NCBI GenBank assembly: GCA_002298145.1
Contig: DBMP01000014.1
Location: 1 to 47,270, forward strand
Origin: Spartobacteria bacterium UBA695
GTDB taxonomy: Bacteria; Verrucomicrobiota; Verrucomicrobiia; Chthoniobacterales; Chthoniobacteraceae
Direction: 5' to 3'
DNA length: 47,270 bases
The translations under genes and the position numbers were made by a program. The notes under the pieces were generated by a model. It searched no databases. It saw nothing but the letters and a program-made list of their open reading frames with translations, and was not told the DNA's origin. Below are positions 25,833-33,709 of the stretch, one piece after another (the first letter of the stretch is position 1; every line of letters starts with the position of its first letter).

Positions 25833-25866
25833 AAACGGATCGAAGGGTTGCCCCTCCGATCCGTTT
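25833..25866 (-). terminator. Bidirectional terminator between GH78 and guaB
   Basis: Arms AAACGGATCG (25833-25842) and CGATCCGTTT (25857-25866) pair perfectly, with an inner AGGG/CCCT extension and a TTGC loop. On the minus strand the hairpin is followed by TTTTACTTT, making it a good intrinsic terminator for guaB, whose stop is 21 bases before it. On the plus strand it may also end the GH78 transcript. Confidence 0.8.
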
Positions 25867-25887
25867 CAAATGGCGAACTCGGCTAAC

Positions 25888-27465
25888 CTACGCCCGCTCG
25901 TTGGCGGTCGCGCCGGTCTTGACCTCGATGACGTCGTGCGGGGAGGATTCCCGCTGGCCCGCCGGGCTGACCCGGATGTAGCGGGCCCGCTCGCGCAACG
26001 CCTTCAAGCTTCCCGCGCCAAGGTAGCCCATGCCCGACTGGACGCCGCCGACCAGTTGGGTCAGCACGGTGTCGAGCGAGGCGGAGACCTCCTTCAAGGC
26101 TTCAACGCCCTCGGCCGCCACCTTGCGGGTGGTGTCTTTGATGCTATGACCGTAGCGGGCGGCGGAACCGGCCTTCATGGCCGCCAGGCTGCCCATGCCA
26201 CGGTATTGCTTATAAAGTTTGCCGTTGATCTCCATGATCTGGCCCGGGGCCTCGGGGCAACCGGCAAGGAGCCCGCCGCAGATGACGGCGTCGGCCAGGG
26301 TCAGGGCTTTGACGAGGTCGCCCGACTTGGTAATGCCGCCGTCGGCGATGATCCGGACGCCCTTGGCCAGGGCCGCGCGCGAGGCGGTGTAAAGGGCGGT
26401 CAACTGCGGGATGCCGACGCCCGCCACGATGCGCGTGGTGCAGATCGAGCCCGGCCCCTGGCCGACCTTGATGGCGTCCGCGCCGCATTCGGCGAGGAAT
26501 TCAACGCCCGCGCCGCTGGTGACGTTACCCGCGATGATGGAGAGATCAGGGAAACATTCGCGGATGAGCCGGACGGTGTCGCCGACTCCCTTGGTGTGCC
26601 CATGGGCCGTGGAGACGGCCACGACGTCCACGCCGCGTTCCACAAGCGCGGAGACGTGAGAATGAATCCGGTCGCGGTCGAGTTCGCCGTTCGCGCCGCG
26701 CGTGGCGGAGACTGCCGCGCCGCAGACGAGGCGAAAGTGCGGGTCGCGCGCGGGCTTGAGGAGCGCCCGGCTTTCCTGCGTGATCCGCTCGATGTCGCTC
26801 AGGGTAAAGAGGCCGCAGAGGCGGTCTTCGTCGTCCACGACGAGCAGTTTATGGATGCCGATGTGTTCGTTGAAGAACTGGTCGGCGCAATCGACGGGGT
26901 CGGTGGTGAGGTCTTTCTTGCGGATCGTCTGGAGCGCCTCGCGAGGGGTCATCGCTTCGGCGACGGTCTTGCTGGCGTAGCGCTGCTTGATGACGTGCCC
27001 GGGGAGGAGACCGATTAAGTGGTTCTGCTCGTCCACAACGGGGAAGGTGCTGAATGAGAAGTTCTTTTCCTCGATGCGTTCGATCACCTCGCCGATCGCC
27101 TGCTGCGGGAGCACTTTGATCGGCTCCTGGATGAGCCCGTGGACGTGGTTCTTGACGCGGCTGACCTCCGAGAGCTGCTGGCGCTCGGGCATGTTGTAGT
27201 GGATCAGGCCGATGCCGCCGTTGAGGGCCATGGCAATCGCCATGCGCGACTCGGTGACGGTGTCCATGTCGGACGAGATCACGGGAATTTGAAGCCGCAG
27301 GGAATCGGAAAGCGAGGTCTCCAGATTCGTCTCGCGCGGGAGGATCTCAGAGTAAAGCGTGGCCAGCGAAACGTCGTCGTAAGTCAGCCCAGTGCTGGCA
27401 TTCTGAGCAAAGAATGAATCAGCCGTTTTGTAAAAAACAGCGTCAGACTCGGATATGGTTGCCAT
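25888..27465 (-). CDS. guaB: IMP dehydrogenase
   Basis: Inosine-5'-monophosphate dehydrogenase of 525 residues, the committed step of GMP synthesis (IMP to XMP with NAD+). The TIM barrel is interrupted by two CBS domains (about 115-240). The catalytic cysteine is Cys342 in GPGSICTTR, preceded by the VKVGQGPGS loop and followed by IADGGITKSGDLVKAL and GSLAAMKAGSAARY. An N-terminal extension of about 25 residues before TYDDVSL is normal in some phyla. It is single, with the PEP-CTERM gene ending 60 bases upstream on the same strand. No G-box or riboswitch is visible in this gap. Confidence 0.95.
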   Translation of the reverse strand: MATISESDAVFYKTADSFFAQNASTGLTYDDVSLATLYSEILPRETNLETSLSDSLRLQIPVISSDMDTVTESRMAIAMALNGGIGLIHYNMPERQQLSEVSRVKNHVHGLIQEPIKVLPQQAIGEVIERIEEKNFSFSTFPVVDEQNHLIGLLPGHVIKQRYASKTVAEAMTPREALQTIRKKDLTTDPVDCADQFFNEHIGIHKLLVVDDEDRLCGLFTLSDIERITQESRALLKPARDPHFRLVCGAAVSATRGANGELDRDRIHSHVSALVERGVDVVAVSTAHGHTKGVGDTVRLIRECFPDLSIIAGNVTSGAGVEFLAECGADAIKVGQGPGSICTTRIVAGVGIPQLTALYTASRAALAKGVRIIADGGITKSGDLVKALTLADAVICGGLLAGCPEAPGQIMEINGKLYKQYRGMGSLAAMKAGSAARYGHSIKDTTRKVAAEGVEALKEVSASLDTVLTQLVGGVQSGMGYLGAGSLKALRERARYIRVSPAGQRESSPHDVIEVKTGATANERA

Positions 27466-27525
27466 GGCGTATCATGGGCAAGTCCCCCCCCTCTGGCAAG
27501 TCCGCTTACGAATTTTTTGCGGGAA

Positions 27526-28197
27526 CTACCGCGCGGCGGCCACCGCAAAACCCTTACGGCGAAGGACCGAGGAGCCAAACGAGCCGAGCACCAGCAACAG
27601 CAGCGCGGCCCAGGTCCCTGGCTCGGGAGCGGCGGCGGATTCGGCGTTGAGCGCTACGGCGTCGATGAAATTGCCATAGGACCCCTGCACCAGCGATTCG
27701 AACGAAATGCGCACGGTGTCGCCCGTGGCCGTCGTGGCGCCCGTGGTGTAGTAGCTCCAGGCGGAGGTGCCGTTGGTGTAGATTTGCGAGAAGAGCGTTA
27801 CGTCGTCGGCCGTTCCGTAGAGGCCGTCGGTGCCGAGGTCGGTGAGCGTGACCCGCATAGATTCCGAGGTCACGCGGCCCCGGTGGGCAAAGTTGAGCGA
27901 GATCAGGTCGCCCGCCGTCAGGCCCTGCACGTCCTGGTAGACCGTGGCCATCTGGTTGCCGTTAAGCTCCATGAAGTAATTGCCTTCGTAGGACGATACC
28001 CCCATGAACCCGTTGCTCCAGATTTCCATCTGATGGTCCCCGGCGGTGGTCGACCACCCGGGCGCGGCGGTGGGGCTCATGGTCCAGTTGCCGGTGGAAT
28101 CTTCAAACCCGCCGTTCACCAGCACGGTGGCGCTTGCCTGGCTGGCCGCGAAAATGGCGGTGCATGCCAGGGCGAGAAAAAGAGGTTTAAAGTTCAT
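27526..28197 (-). CDS. PEP-CTERM sorted exported protein
   Basis: Surface or extracellular protein of 223 residues with a signal peptide (residues 1-22, NFKPLFLALACTAIFAASQA) and a C-terminal sorting signal: PEP at the start of APEPGTWAALLLLVLGSF, a hydrophobic helix, and the basic RRK. The core (VLVNGGFEDSTGNWTM, GNYFMELNGNQMATVYQDV) looks like a galactose-binding beta-sandwich of the DUF642 or PEP-CTERM carbohydrate-binding type. The protein would be cleaved by an exosortase not in this window. An AGAAGGG ribosome site lies about 9 bases before the ATG at 28197. Function beyond export is unknown. Confidence 0.88.
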   Translation of the reverse strand: MNFKPLFLALACTAIFAASQASATVLVNGGFEDSTGNWTMSPTAAPGWSTTAGDHQMEIWSNGFMGVSSYEGNYFMELNGNQMATVYQDVQGLTAGDLISLNFAHRGRVTSESMRVTLTDLGTDGLYGTADDVTLFSQIYTNGTSAWSYYTTGATTATGDTVRISFESLVQGSYGNFIDAVALNAESAAAPEPGTWAALLLLVLGSFGSSVLRRKGFAVAAAR

Positions 28198-28300
28198 AAG
28201 CGGGACCCTTCTATGAGCTATACGCATTTCAGCCTACGTAAAGATGCGTGTTCCCGTCAATCCAAAAAATCCCGCGCACTGCCGCACCCGCCCTTGGCAA

Positions 28301-28540
28301 TTAGAGCAGCTGGAACGGGTCCCTCTCGTTGGGGCTGCCGCAGCGAGGGCAGTGGGGGAGCGGGTCGTCGCTGGAGTCCTCGAACTCGAAGGAGCAGATG
28401 GCGCAGCGCACGCGAAAGCGTACGGCCCGGCGCTCGTTGCGGGTGCGCCGCCACTCGGCCCAGATCCAGAGGGCGATTACGGCGCTCAGGAAGAGGGTCA
28501 GGTAGATGAAAATAAGGAGGGTCAGGCTGACGCGGATCAT
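28301..28540 (-). CDS. Small membrane protein with a zinc-ribbon domain
   Basis: Protein of 79 residues with one N-terminal transmembrane helix (about 5-28) and a rubredoxin-like zinc knuckle, CAIC...CPRC, in the cytoplasmic or periplasmic C-terminal half. Its start overlaps the TonB-like gene stop by four bases, so it belongs to the exbB-exbD-tonB-like operon. I do not recognise it as a named family; metal binding is inferred only from the CxxC pairs. Confidence 0.75.
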   Translation of the reverse strand: MIRVSLTLLIFIYLTLFLSAVIALWIWAEWRRTRNERRAVRFRVRCAICSFEFEDSSDDPLPHCPRCGSPNERDPFQLL

Positions 28541-29340
28541 GTGCCGGTGGCCTCCATGGGGGTTGGGCTGGGTTCAGGGGCGTAGGCCTCCGCGCCCCAG
28601 GTGATGACGGCATAGCCCCACTCCAGCGCGGTGCCGGAGGGAAGGAAGGCGTGGCTGCGGAGCAGCGCCTCGGCCTGGGTATCCATGGCGGGGTCGCCGC
28701 TGCGCTCCTGGAGGAAGCAGTAGCGCACCTGCCCCTCGCTGCTTACGGCGGCCAGGAAGACGGCTCGGTGCAGGTTCACGGTGCTGCGCAGGGTGAGCTT
28801 AAGGGGGGTGCCGGGGGCGGCGTCGCGCTTGCTGAAGCTTTCGGAGAATTTCAGGGAGGAGACGACGCGCTTGGGGGCCTCGGGCACGGCTGCCCGGGGG
28901 CGTTCGCAGGTCCAGTCGAGCAGGCTGTGGGCCGGGGGCATGGGTACCGGCTCCACGGGCGGCTCCTCGTCAAGCGGCTGGGTCTGGGCCGAGGCGTAGG
29001 AGGGGGTGTAGAGGATCTCTTTGAGGGCCGGGGCGCCCGCCGACATGACGCGCGCGGCGGTGGCCGGGTCGCGGGACTCGATCCACTTGAGCAGCGCGGC
29101 TCCCTGGGGGGTGTCTCCCGTAAGGAGGGTGACCTGGGCCGGGGGCGGGGCGCTGACTGCTGTGGGCGGGTACTGGACCTGGAAGATGTAGAAGGCCAGC
29201 CCGTGGATGCCCACGGAGATCACGAAAAGGAGCGGGAGCAAGAGCGAAGACCGCCGCTCGGGCCACCGAAAGACCGTCCGGTAATGGACCACCTGGGCGG
29301 CGAGGGCCGAGAGCGTGCCGTGTTCCGTTTCGGGCTTCAT
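28537..29340 (-). CDS. TonB-like energy-transducing protein
   Basis: Protein of 267 residues. A hydrophobic helix (about 32-55) follows a cytoplasmic basic stretch; then comes a Pro-rich periplasmic linker (PPVEPVPMPP) and a C-terminal domain (about 175-255) with FLAAVSSEGQVRYCFLQERSGDPAMDTQAEALLRS, which resembles a TonB C-terminal domain. It follows exbD with a four-base overlap, so it is likely the partner that contacts an outer-membrane receptor. The usual TonB transmembrane signature SxxxH may be satisfied by SVGIHGLAF. Sequence similarity is weak, so TonB-like is a provisional name. Confidence 0.7.
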   Translation of the reverse strand: MKPETEHGTLSALAAQVVHYRTVFRWPERRSSLLLPLLFVISVGIHGLAFYIFQVQYPPTAVSAPPPAQVTLLTGDTPQGAALLKWIESRDPATAARVMSAGAPALKEILYTPSYASAQTQPLDEEPPVEPVPMPPAHSLLDWTCERPRAAVPEAPKRVVSSLKFSESFSKRDAAPGTPLKLTLRSTVNLHRAVFLAAVSSEGQVRYCFLQERSGDPAMDTQAEALLRSHAFLPSGTALEWGYAVITWGAEAYAPEPSPTPMEATGT

Positions 29341-29741
29341 TGCGGCGTGCTGGTGGCGGCGACGGCGACGGAGTACCCGAGCCGCAGGGCGGCGTTGGTG
29401 ACGTTGGAGACGACTTCGTAGGGCACGGCCCGGTCAGCCCGGATGATGAGCGAGCGGTGTTTGATCTCCGGCCGGGCCAGGGCGGCTTCCAGCTCGGGCA
29501 GCTCCACCCGGCGGTCGTCGTAGTAAATGGAGGGGAGCGCCCCGGCGGTGATGCTGACGATCTGCGCGTGGCGCTGTACGCTGAGGTTAAACTGCGAGGA
29601 GGGGAGGTTTACCGACAGGCCCGGCTGAAGCACGAAGGTGCGCCCCAGCGTGGCAAAGGCGAGCGCAAGGAAGAGGACGTTGACCAACGGGATAACGTTG
29701 AACAACTCCGGGTTGTAGCGAAAAGTGCGCTGGAGCTTCAT
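29337..29741 (-). CDS. exbD: ExbD/TolR-type protein with Asn at the proton site
   Basis: ExbD/TolR-family inner-membrane protein of 134 residues: an N-terminal transmembrane helix and a small periplasmic domain. The helix reads NVIPLVNVLFLALAF. E. coli ExbD has NVTPFIDVMLVLLII at this place, and its Asp25 carries the proton. Here the corresponding residue is Asn21 (codon AAC, complement of 29679-29681), so the key acidic residue is absent. The remaining fold is normal (SVNLPSS, RADRAVPYEVV). It overlaps the TonB-like gene by four bases and follows exbB after 10 bases. Function may be altered or a second ExbD copy may serve the motor. Confidence 0.85.
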   Translation of the reverse strand: MKLQRTFRYNPELFNVIPLVNVLFLALAFATLGRTFVLQPGLSVNLPSSQFNLSVQRHAQIVSITAGALPSIYYDDRRVELPELEAALARPEIKHRSLIIRADRAVPYEVVSNVTNAALRLGYSVAVAATSTPQ

Positions 29742-29751
29742 GCCTGGAGGG

Positions 29752-30420
29752 TCACTTAACCTGCTGCTGACGGGCCGCGCCGAAGACGGCGAGGGGCTCC
29801 GGCGGCTTGGGCGGGTGTTGGGTGATCAGGTTGACGACCTCGATCCCCGCCCGTTCCATATCGTGCATAAGGGTGCTGACCCGGGAGGAGAGGAAGCTGT
29901 AGGCGAGCGAGCTGGGGATGGCGACGACGAGCCCGGCAGCGGTGGTAAGGAGGCTCTTGTAGACGCCCGTGGAGATGTCGGCTGTGGTGGAGACGCCCCC
30001 GGCGTTGCTGGAAAGGGAAACGAAGACCTCGATCATCCCGGTGACGGTCCCGAGCAGCCCCACCATGGGGGCCACGTAGGCGATGGTCGCTAGCATGGAC
30101 AGGCGGCGCTCCAGCTTGGGAACTTCGAGCTGGCCCGCTTCCTGGACGATGTCTTTCAACTCCGCGCGGGAGGCTTCGTGCCGGGCGATGGCGGCGTGGA
30201 TGACGCGGGCGACGGGGCCAGCGGTTCCGGCGCATTCGTGGAGGGCCTCGGCGTAGCGGCCCCCGGCGATCAGGTTGGAGAGGCCGCGCAGAAACTCGCC
30301 CACGCGCAGGCTGACGCGGTGGTAGTAGATCAGCCGTTCAAAAAAGACGACCGTTGAAACGATGCTCAGGAGCACCAGGAGCCACATCAACGGCCCGCCT
30401 TTCTGCATGTAGTCGATCAT
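29752..30420 (-). CDS. exbB: ExbB/TolQ/MotA-type proton channel protein
   Basis: Inner-membrane stator protein of 222 residues, a MotA/TolQ/ExbB homologue with three transmembrane regions. The conserved block LATIAYVAPMVGLLGTVTGMIEVF and, later, SLLTTAAGLVVAIPSSLAY holds the pore threonines of ExbB. It would form the pentamer around ExbD that drives the TonB-like protein. The start at 30420 (MIDYMQKGG) is preferred to one 42 bases upstream, as the family begins here. It leads a four-gene operon (exbB, exbD, tonB-like, zinc ribbon) on the minus strand. Confidence 0.9.
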   Translation of the reverse strand: MIDYMQKGGPLMWLLVLLSIVSTVVFFERLIYYHRVSLRVGEFLRGLSNLIAGGRYAEALHECAGTAGPVARVIHAAIARHEASRAELKDIVQEAGQLEVPKLERRLSMLATIAYVAPMVGLLGTVTGMIEVFVSLSSNAGGVSTTADISTGVYKSLLTTAAGLVVAIPSSLAYSFLSSRVSTLMHDMERAGIEVVNLITQHPPKPPEPLAVFGAARQQQVK

Positions 30421-30489
30421 GCGTGTTTTATAAGTGGGTTTCCCCTCGCCTGCAACCGCCAATCCCCGTGCGAGGGGTGGGGATTGGAA

Positions 30490-31800
30490 CTACTCTGAGT
30501 GGCGTTTGCGTTTGGAGCGCGACGGGAGTTCCACGTCCTTCATGAGGACCTTGGAGTGCCGGTTGCTGGCCTTGTATTTCTCCAACCGGGCGGGCGGCAG
30601 CTCCTCGGGCGGCACTTCCTCGTAGCCCCCCTTTTGCTGGAAGAAGGAGAAGGCCTGGGTGGAAAGGGCGAAGACTTTTTTGAGCCCCTTCTCCGCCGCG
30701 AGCCGCTCGACGAAGGCCATTAATTTCTGCCCAAAGCCCTGGTCGCCGTAGCCCTTGGCCACGTAGAGGCACGCCAGTTCGCCCTTGACCTCCCCAGGGT
30801 AACAGTGAAGCGCCACGCAGCCCACGAGCGTCCGGTCGATCTCCAGGACCCAGTAGTCGTCGATGCTTGAAATGATGTCGCTGCGGGTGCGCCGGATGAG
30901 TTCCTCGTTGTGGACGCTCTCGCGAATGAGGGTCATGACGCCGCGCACGTCCTTTTTAAAGACGCGGCGGATTTGCTGGTACTCGTTGGAGTAGACCATC
31001 GTCCCGATGCCGTCGTGGCTGAAGACTTCGGAGAGGAGCGCTTCGTTGATGAGCCCGTTGAGGATATGGACGCGCGGGATGTTGTTGCGGCAGGCGTGGG
31101 CGCCGAATTCGAGCTTGGAGGCGAGGTTCGGCGGCAGTTTGCGCTTTTTGAGGATCTCCTCGGTCTCGGCGATGGAAATCTGCCGGACAATCTCCCCCTT
31201 CTGGCAAAGGCCGTCGCCCGCCATGAGGTAGATGATTTTGGTGGCCCGGAGGGCTTCGGCGACCTCAAAGGCGATGGAGTCGGAGTTGACCCGGAAGGTT
31301 TTCCCCTCGCCGTCGAAGCCGATGGGCGGGATGATGGGGATGATCCCCTGATCCAGGAAAAGCTGGAGGGCATGGGTATCAACGCGCTCGACCTTGCCGG
31401 TCTGGAGGTAATCGACGCCGCCCCGGATGCCGAAGGGGTGGGCGATGATGGCATTGGCATAGGCCGCCCGGAGGTCGACGGAGGTGAGGCCCTGCATGAT
31501 GTCGTTGGTGATCTGGATGGCCGCTTCGATGCTCAGGGTGAGCGTCGGGTCGTCGGTAATGCCGGTGCCGTCGGTGTTGCTGACTTCGACGCCGCGCTCC
31601 TTGGCCAGGGCCGCGATCTGGCGGGCTGCTCCGTGGACGAGGACGACTTTGATGTTGAGCGAACGCAACACCGCGAGGTCCAGGAGGATGTTGCCTAAAT
31701 TTTTCGACGCAATGACGTCCCCGTCGATTTCGACCACGAAGGTTTTTTCCCGGAACCGGGGGACGTACTGAAGGATGCCGCGCAGGTCGGAGACTTTCAT
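30490..31800 (-). CDS. argA: Amino-acid N-acetyltransferase (ArgA-type)
   Basis: N-acetylglutamate synthase of 436 residues, the first step of arginine synthesis (acetyl-CoA plus glutamate). It has the bacterial ArgA order: an amino-acid kinase domain (about 1-280; VVLVHGAARQIAAL) that binds arginine as inhibitor, then a GNAT acetyltransferase domain (about 290-420; LACLYVAKGYGDQGFGQKLM is the acetyl-CoA loop). The C-terminal tail is Lys/Arg-rich (RSKRKRHSE). The start at 31800 (MKVSDLRGILQYVPRFREK) is the family start. It is divergent from ruvX with a 79-base gap. Motifs and length are typical. Confidence 0.92.
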   Translation of the reverse strand: MKVSDLRGILQYVPRFREKTFVVEIDGDVIASKNLGNILLDLAVLRSLNIKVVLVHGAARQIAALAKERGVEVSNTDGTGITDDPTLTLSIEAAIQITNDIMQGLTSVDLRAAYANAIIAHPFGIRGGVDYLQTGKVERVDTHALQLFLDQGIIPIIPPIGFDGEGKTFRVNSDSIAFEVAEALRATKIIYLMAGDGLCQKGEIVRQISIAETEEILKKRKLPPNLASKLEFGAHACRNNIPRVHILNGLINEALLSEVFSHDGIGTMVYSNEYQQIRRVFKKDVRGVMTLIRESVHNEELIRRTRSDIISSIDDYWVLEIDRTLVGCVALHCYPGEVKGELACLYVAKGYGDQGFGQKLMAFVERLAAEKGLKKVFALSTQAFSFFQQKGGYEEVPPEELPPARLEKYKASNRHSKVLMKDVELPSRSKRKRHSE

Positions 31801-31879
31801 TGATACTCCGCCGAGAAAAAAGCAATTTGACGAAAAACGCAAAAGAATCTTGGGTGTTTTTCTGATAGAGTCCCCGCTT

Positions 31880-32302
31880 ATGACCCGCATTTTAGGCATC
31901 GACGTTGGTGAAGCACGCATTGGGCTGGCCCTTTCGGACGAATTGGGGATGCTCGCGCACCCGCTCGAAACGGTGAAAACAAAGGAGGGCAACCCGATCA
32001 AGACCATCGCGGCCCTGGTGGAGCGCGAGAAGATCGCCACGGTGGTCATCGGCCTGCCGCGCAACATGAACGGCACCTATGGCCCCGCGGCTGAGAAGGC
32101 GAAGGATTTCGCCGCCAAGCTCCAGAAACTGACCCCCTGCACGGTGAAGTTCTGGGACGAGCGCCTGACGACCGTCGCCGCGCAAAAGCAGCTCCACGAA
32201 GCGGGCCGGAACGTAAAGAACAGCCGGGCCGTCATCGACCAGGCCGCCGCCGTCCTGATCCTGCAAGGCTACCTCGACTCCCTCGCGGGCGGCATTCTGT
32301 GA
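31880..32302 (+). CDS. ruvX: Holliday junction resolvase-like YqgF/RuvX
   Basis: RNase H-fold nuclease of the YqgF family, 140 residues, involved in 16S rRNA 5' maturation and put forward as a Holliday-junction resolvase. The motifs ILGIDVGEARIGLALSD (catalytic Asp), VVIGLPRNMNGTYG, WDERLTT and the late IDQAAAVLILQGYLD all match. The start at 31880 gives the family N-terminus. Its TGA overlaps the truA ATG by one base, so the two genes are coupled. Confidence 0.95.
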   Translation: MTRILGIDVGEARIGLALSDELGMLAHPLETVKTKEGNPIKTIAALVEREKIATVVIGLPRNMNGTYGPAAEKAKDFAAKLQKLTPCTVKFWDERLTTVAAQKQLHEAGRNVKNSRAVIDQAAAVLILQGYLDSLAGGIL

Positions 32303-33066
32303 TGACCCGCCGCCTGCGCCTGACGGTTGCCTACGACGGACGCCCGTTTTGCGGCTGGCAGAGCCAGGCCGGGAAGGGCTCCGTGCAGGATGCCCTGGAA
32401 GCCGCCTTCGCCACGCTCAACGGCGGCGTGCGCATTCCCGTCCACGGCTCGGGCCGCACCGACTCCGGGGTCCACGCGCTGGCCCAGAGCGCCCACGCCG
32501 ACGTGCCGCGCACCTCCCGGTTGACGCTCCCGGGCTGGCTGGCCGCGCTCAATGCCCATCTTCCGCCGGAGGTTCGCGTTACCCGCTGCCAGTGGGCCGC
32601 TCCGGAGTTCCACGCCCGCTTTGCCGCCCGGGGGAAACGCTACATTTACCGCATTTGGAATAGCCCCGTCCTGCCGCCGCTGGAGATTGGCCGCGCCTGG
32701 CTGGTCCCCCACCCGCTCGACCTCACCCGGCTCCGCGCCGCCGCCGAGTTGCTCACCGGAACGCATGATTTCGGTGGATTCGCCGCCAACCGGGGCGTCC
32801 CGTGCCCGGATACCGTACGGACCATACATAAAATCGACCTCAAAGGCCGCCCGGGGGGCTTGATCACGCTGACCTTCGAAGGCGACGGCTTTCTTTACAA
32901 AATGGTGCGCCTGCTGACGGGCTCGCTCGTCCGGGTTGCCATAAACCGGGCTGAGCCGGAATGGCTCACGGGCCTGCTGGAGCCGCCCCAGCCGGGCGCG
33001 CCACGGGTGAAAACCAGCTTCGCCGCGCCAGCTGAGGGGCTTTATTTGGCCCGGGTGTTTTATTGA
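32302..33066 (+). CDS. truA: tRNA pseudouridine synthase A
   Basis: TruA of 254 residues, which converts uridines 38-40 of tRNA anticodon arms to pseudouridine. The catalytic Asp54 lies in GSGRTDSGVHA; YDGRPFCGWQSQ near the start and LYKMVRLLTGSLV near the end are family marks. The ATG at 32302 overlaps the ruvX stop (TGATG); a GTG three bases upstream is a less likely start. Its last bases overlap the convergent gene at 33060 by seven bases. Confidence 0.95.
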   Translation: MTRRLRLTVAYDGRPFCGWQSQAGKGSVQDALEAAFATLNGGVRIPVHGSGRTDSGVHALAQSAHADVPRTSRLTLPGWLAALNAHLPPEVRVTRCQWAAPEFHARFAARGKRYIYRIWNSPVLPPLEIGRAWLVPHPLDLTRLRAAAELLTGTHDFGGFAANRGVPCPDTVRTIHKIDLKGRPGGLITLTFEGDGFLYKMVRLLTGSLVRVAINRAEPEWLTGLLEPPQPGAPRVKTSFAAPAEGLYLARVFY

Positions 33067-33578
33067 GCCGTGTCCACCTTCGGCTTCACGGTGATGGCGT
33101 AGCGGTCGATGCCAAAGCTGACTTTCGCCAAGTCGCCCACGTACCGGAGTACCTCGCGGAAGGGGACGTTGGTCAGATTCAGCGTGATCGGCGCGGAGGC
33201 ATTCACCCCGGGTGCAATCACGAAATTCGGCTGCACCTTCCCACCCGAGGCCTTTGCCGCCTGCTGTTTGAGGGCGTCCAGGGCTGAGTCGAGCGTGGCG
33301 TCGTGGAACTCCACCTTGGGCAGGATGAGCGCCTGGAGCTGCTTCTCCATGGAGGCCCCGGGGTTGGCCTGGGACTCGGCTTGCGCGATGGCTTTCAGGT
33401 AGTTGCGCGCTGCGACGTTCTGCGGATCGGCCGCGAGCACTTTTTGGAAGAGCGGTTTGGCGGTTTCCAGGTCGCCCGCCACGTAGGCCTTCTGCGCCTG
33501 GGTAAGATCCGAGGATTGAGCCGCCAGCGGCAGCGTGGAGAGGGCGAGACCGGCCAGGAGAACGAACGTCTTTTTCAT
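33060..33578 (-). CDS. Exported TPR protein with secretin N-terminal (STN)-like domain
   Basis: Periplasmic protein of 172 residues with a signal peptide (MKKTFVLLAGLALSTLPLAA). Residues about 24-70 look like one or two TPR helices (AQKAYVAGDLETAKPLFQKV), and 85-172 (PKVEFHDATLDSALDALKQQ then APITLNLTNVPFREVLRYV) resemble the STN/secretin short domain of type II secretin and TonB-dependent transducers. The secretin barrel itself is absent, so it may dock on a separate partner. It stands alone and convergent with truA. The name is provisional. Confidence 0.75.
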   Translation of the reverse strand: MKKTFVLLAGLALSTLPLAAQSSDLTQAQKAYVAGDLETAKPLFQKVLAADPQNVAARNYLKAIAQAESQANPGASMEKQLQALILPKVEFHDATLDSALDALKQQAAKASGGKVQPNFVIAPGVNASAPITLNLTNVPFREVLRYVGDLAKVSFGIDRYAITVKPKVDTAQ

Positions 33579-33709
33579 GGGAGGAAACCTTTCGTTTAGC
33601 AGGGCTGTTTTGAGGGTAAACTGATGCCACCGCCCTTATCGCGCTTTCCCCGGGACTTGGCAAGCTTGGCGAATGGGGTATGCTTTTTCTTCTAATCGCC
33701 TGCTTAGCC

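Noticed and set aside
25870..27018. 382-codon frame antisense to guaB
   Set aside because: No family motif, and guaB has all catalytic residues on the other strand.
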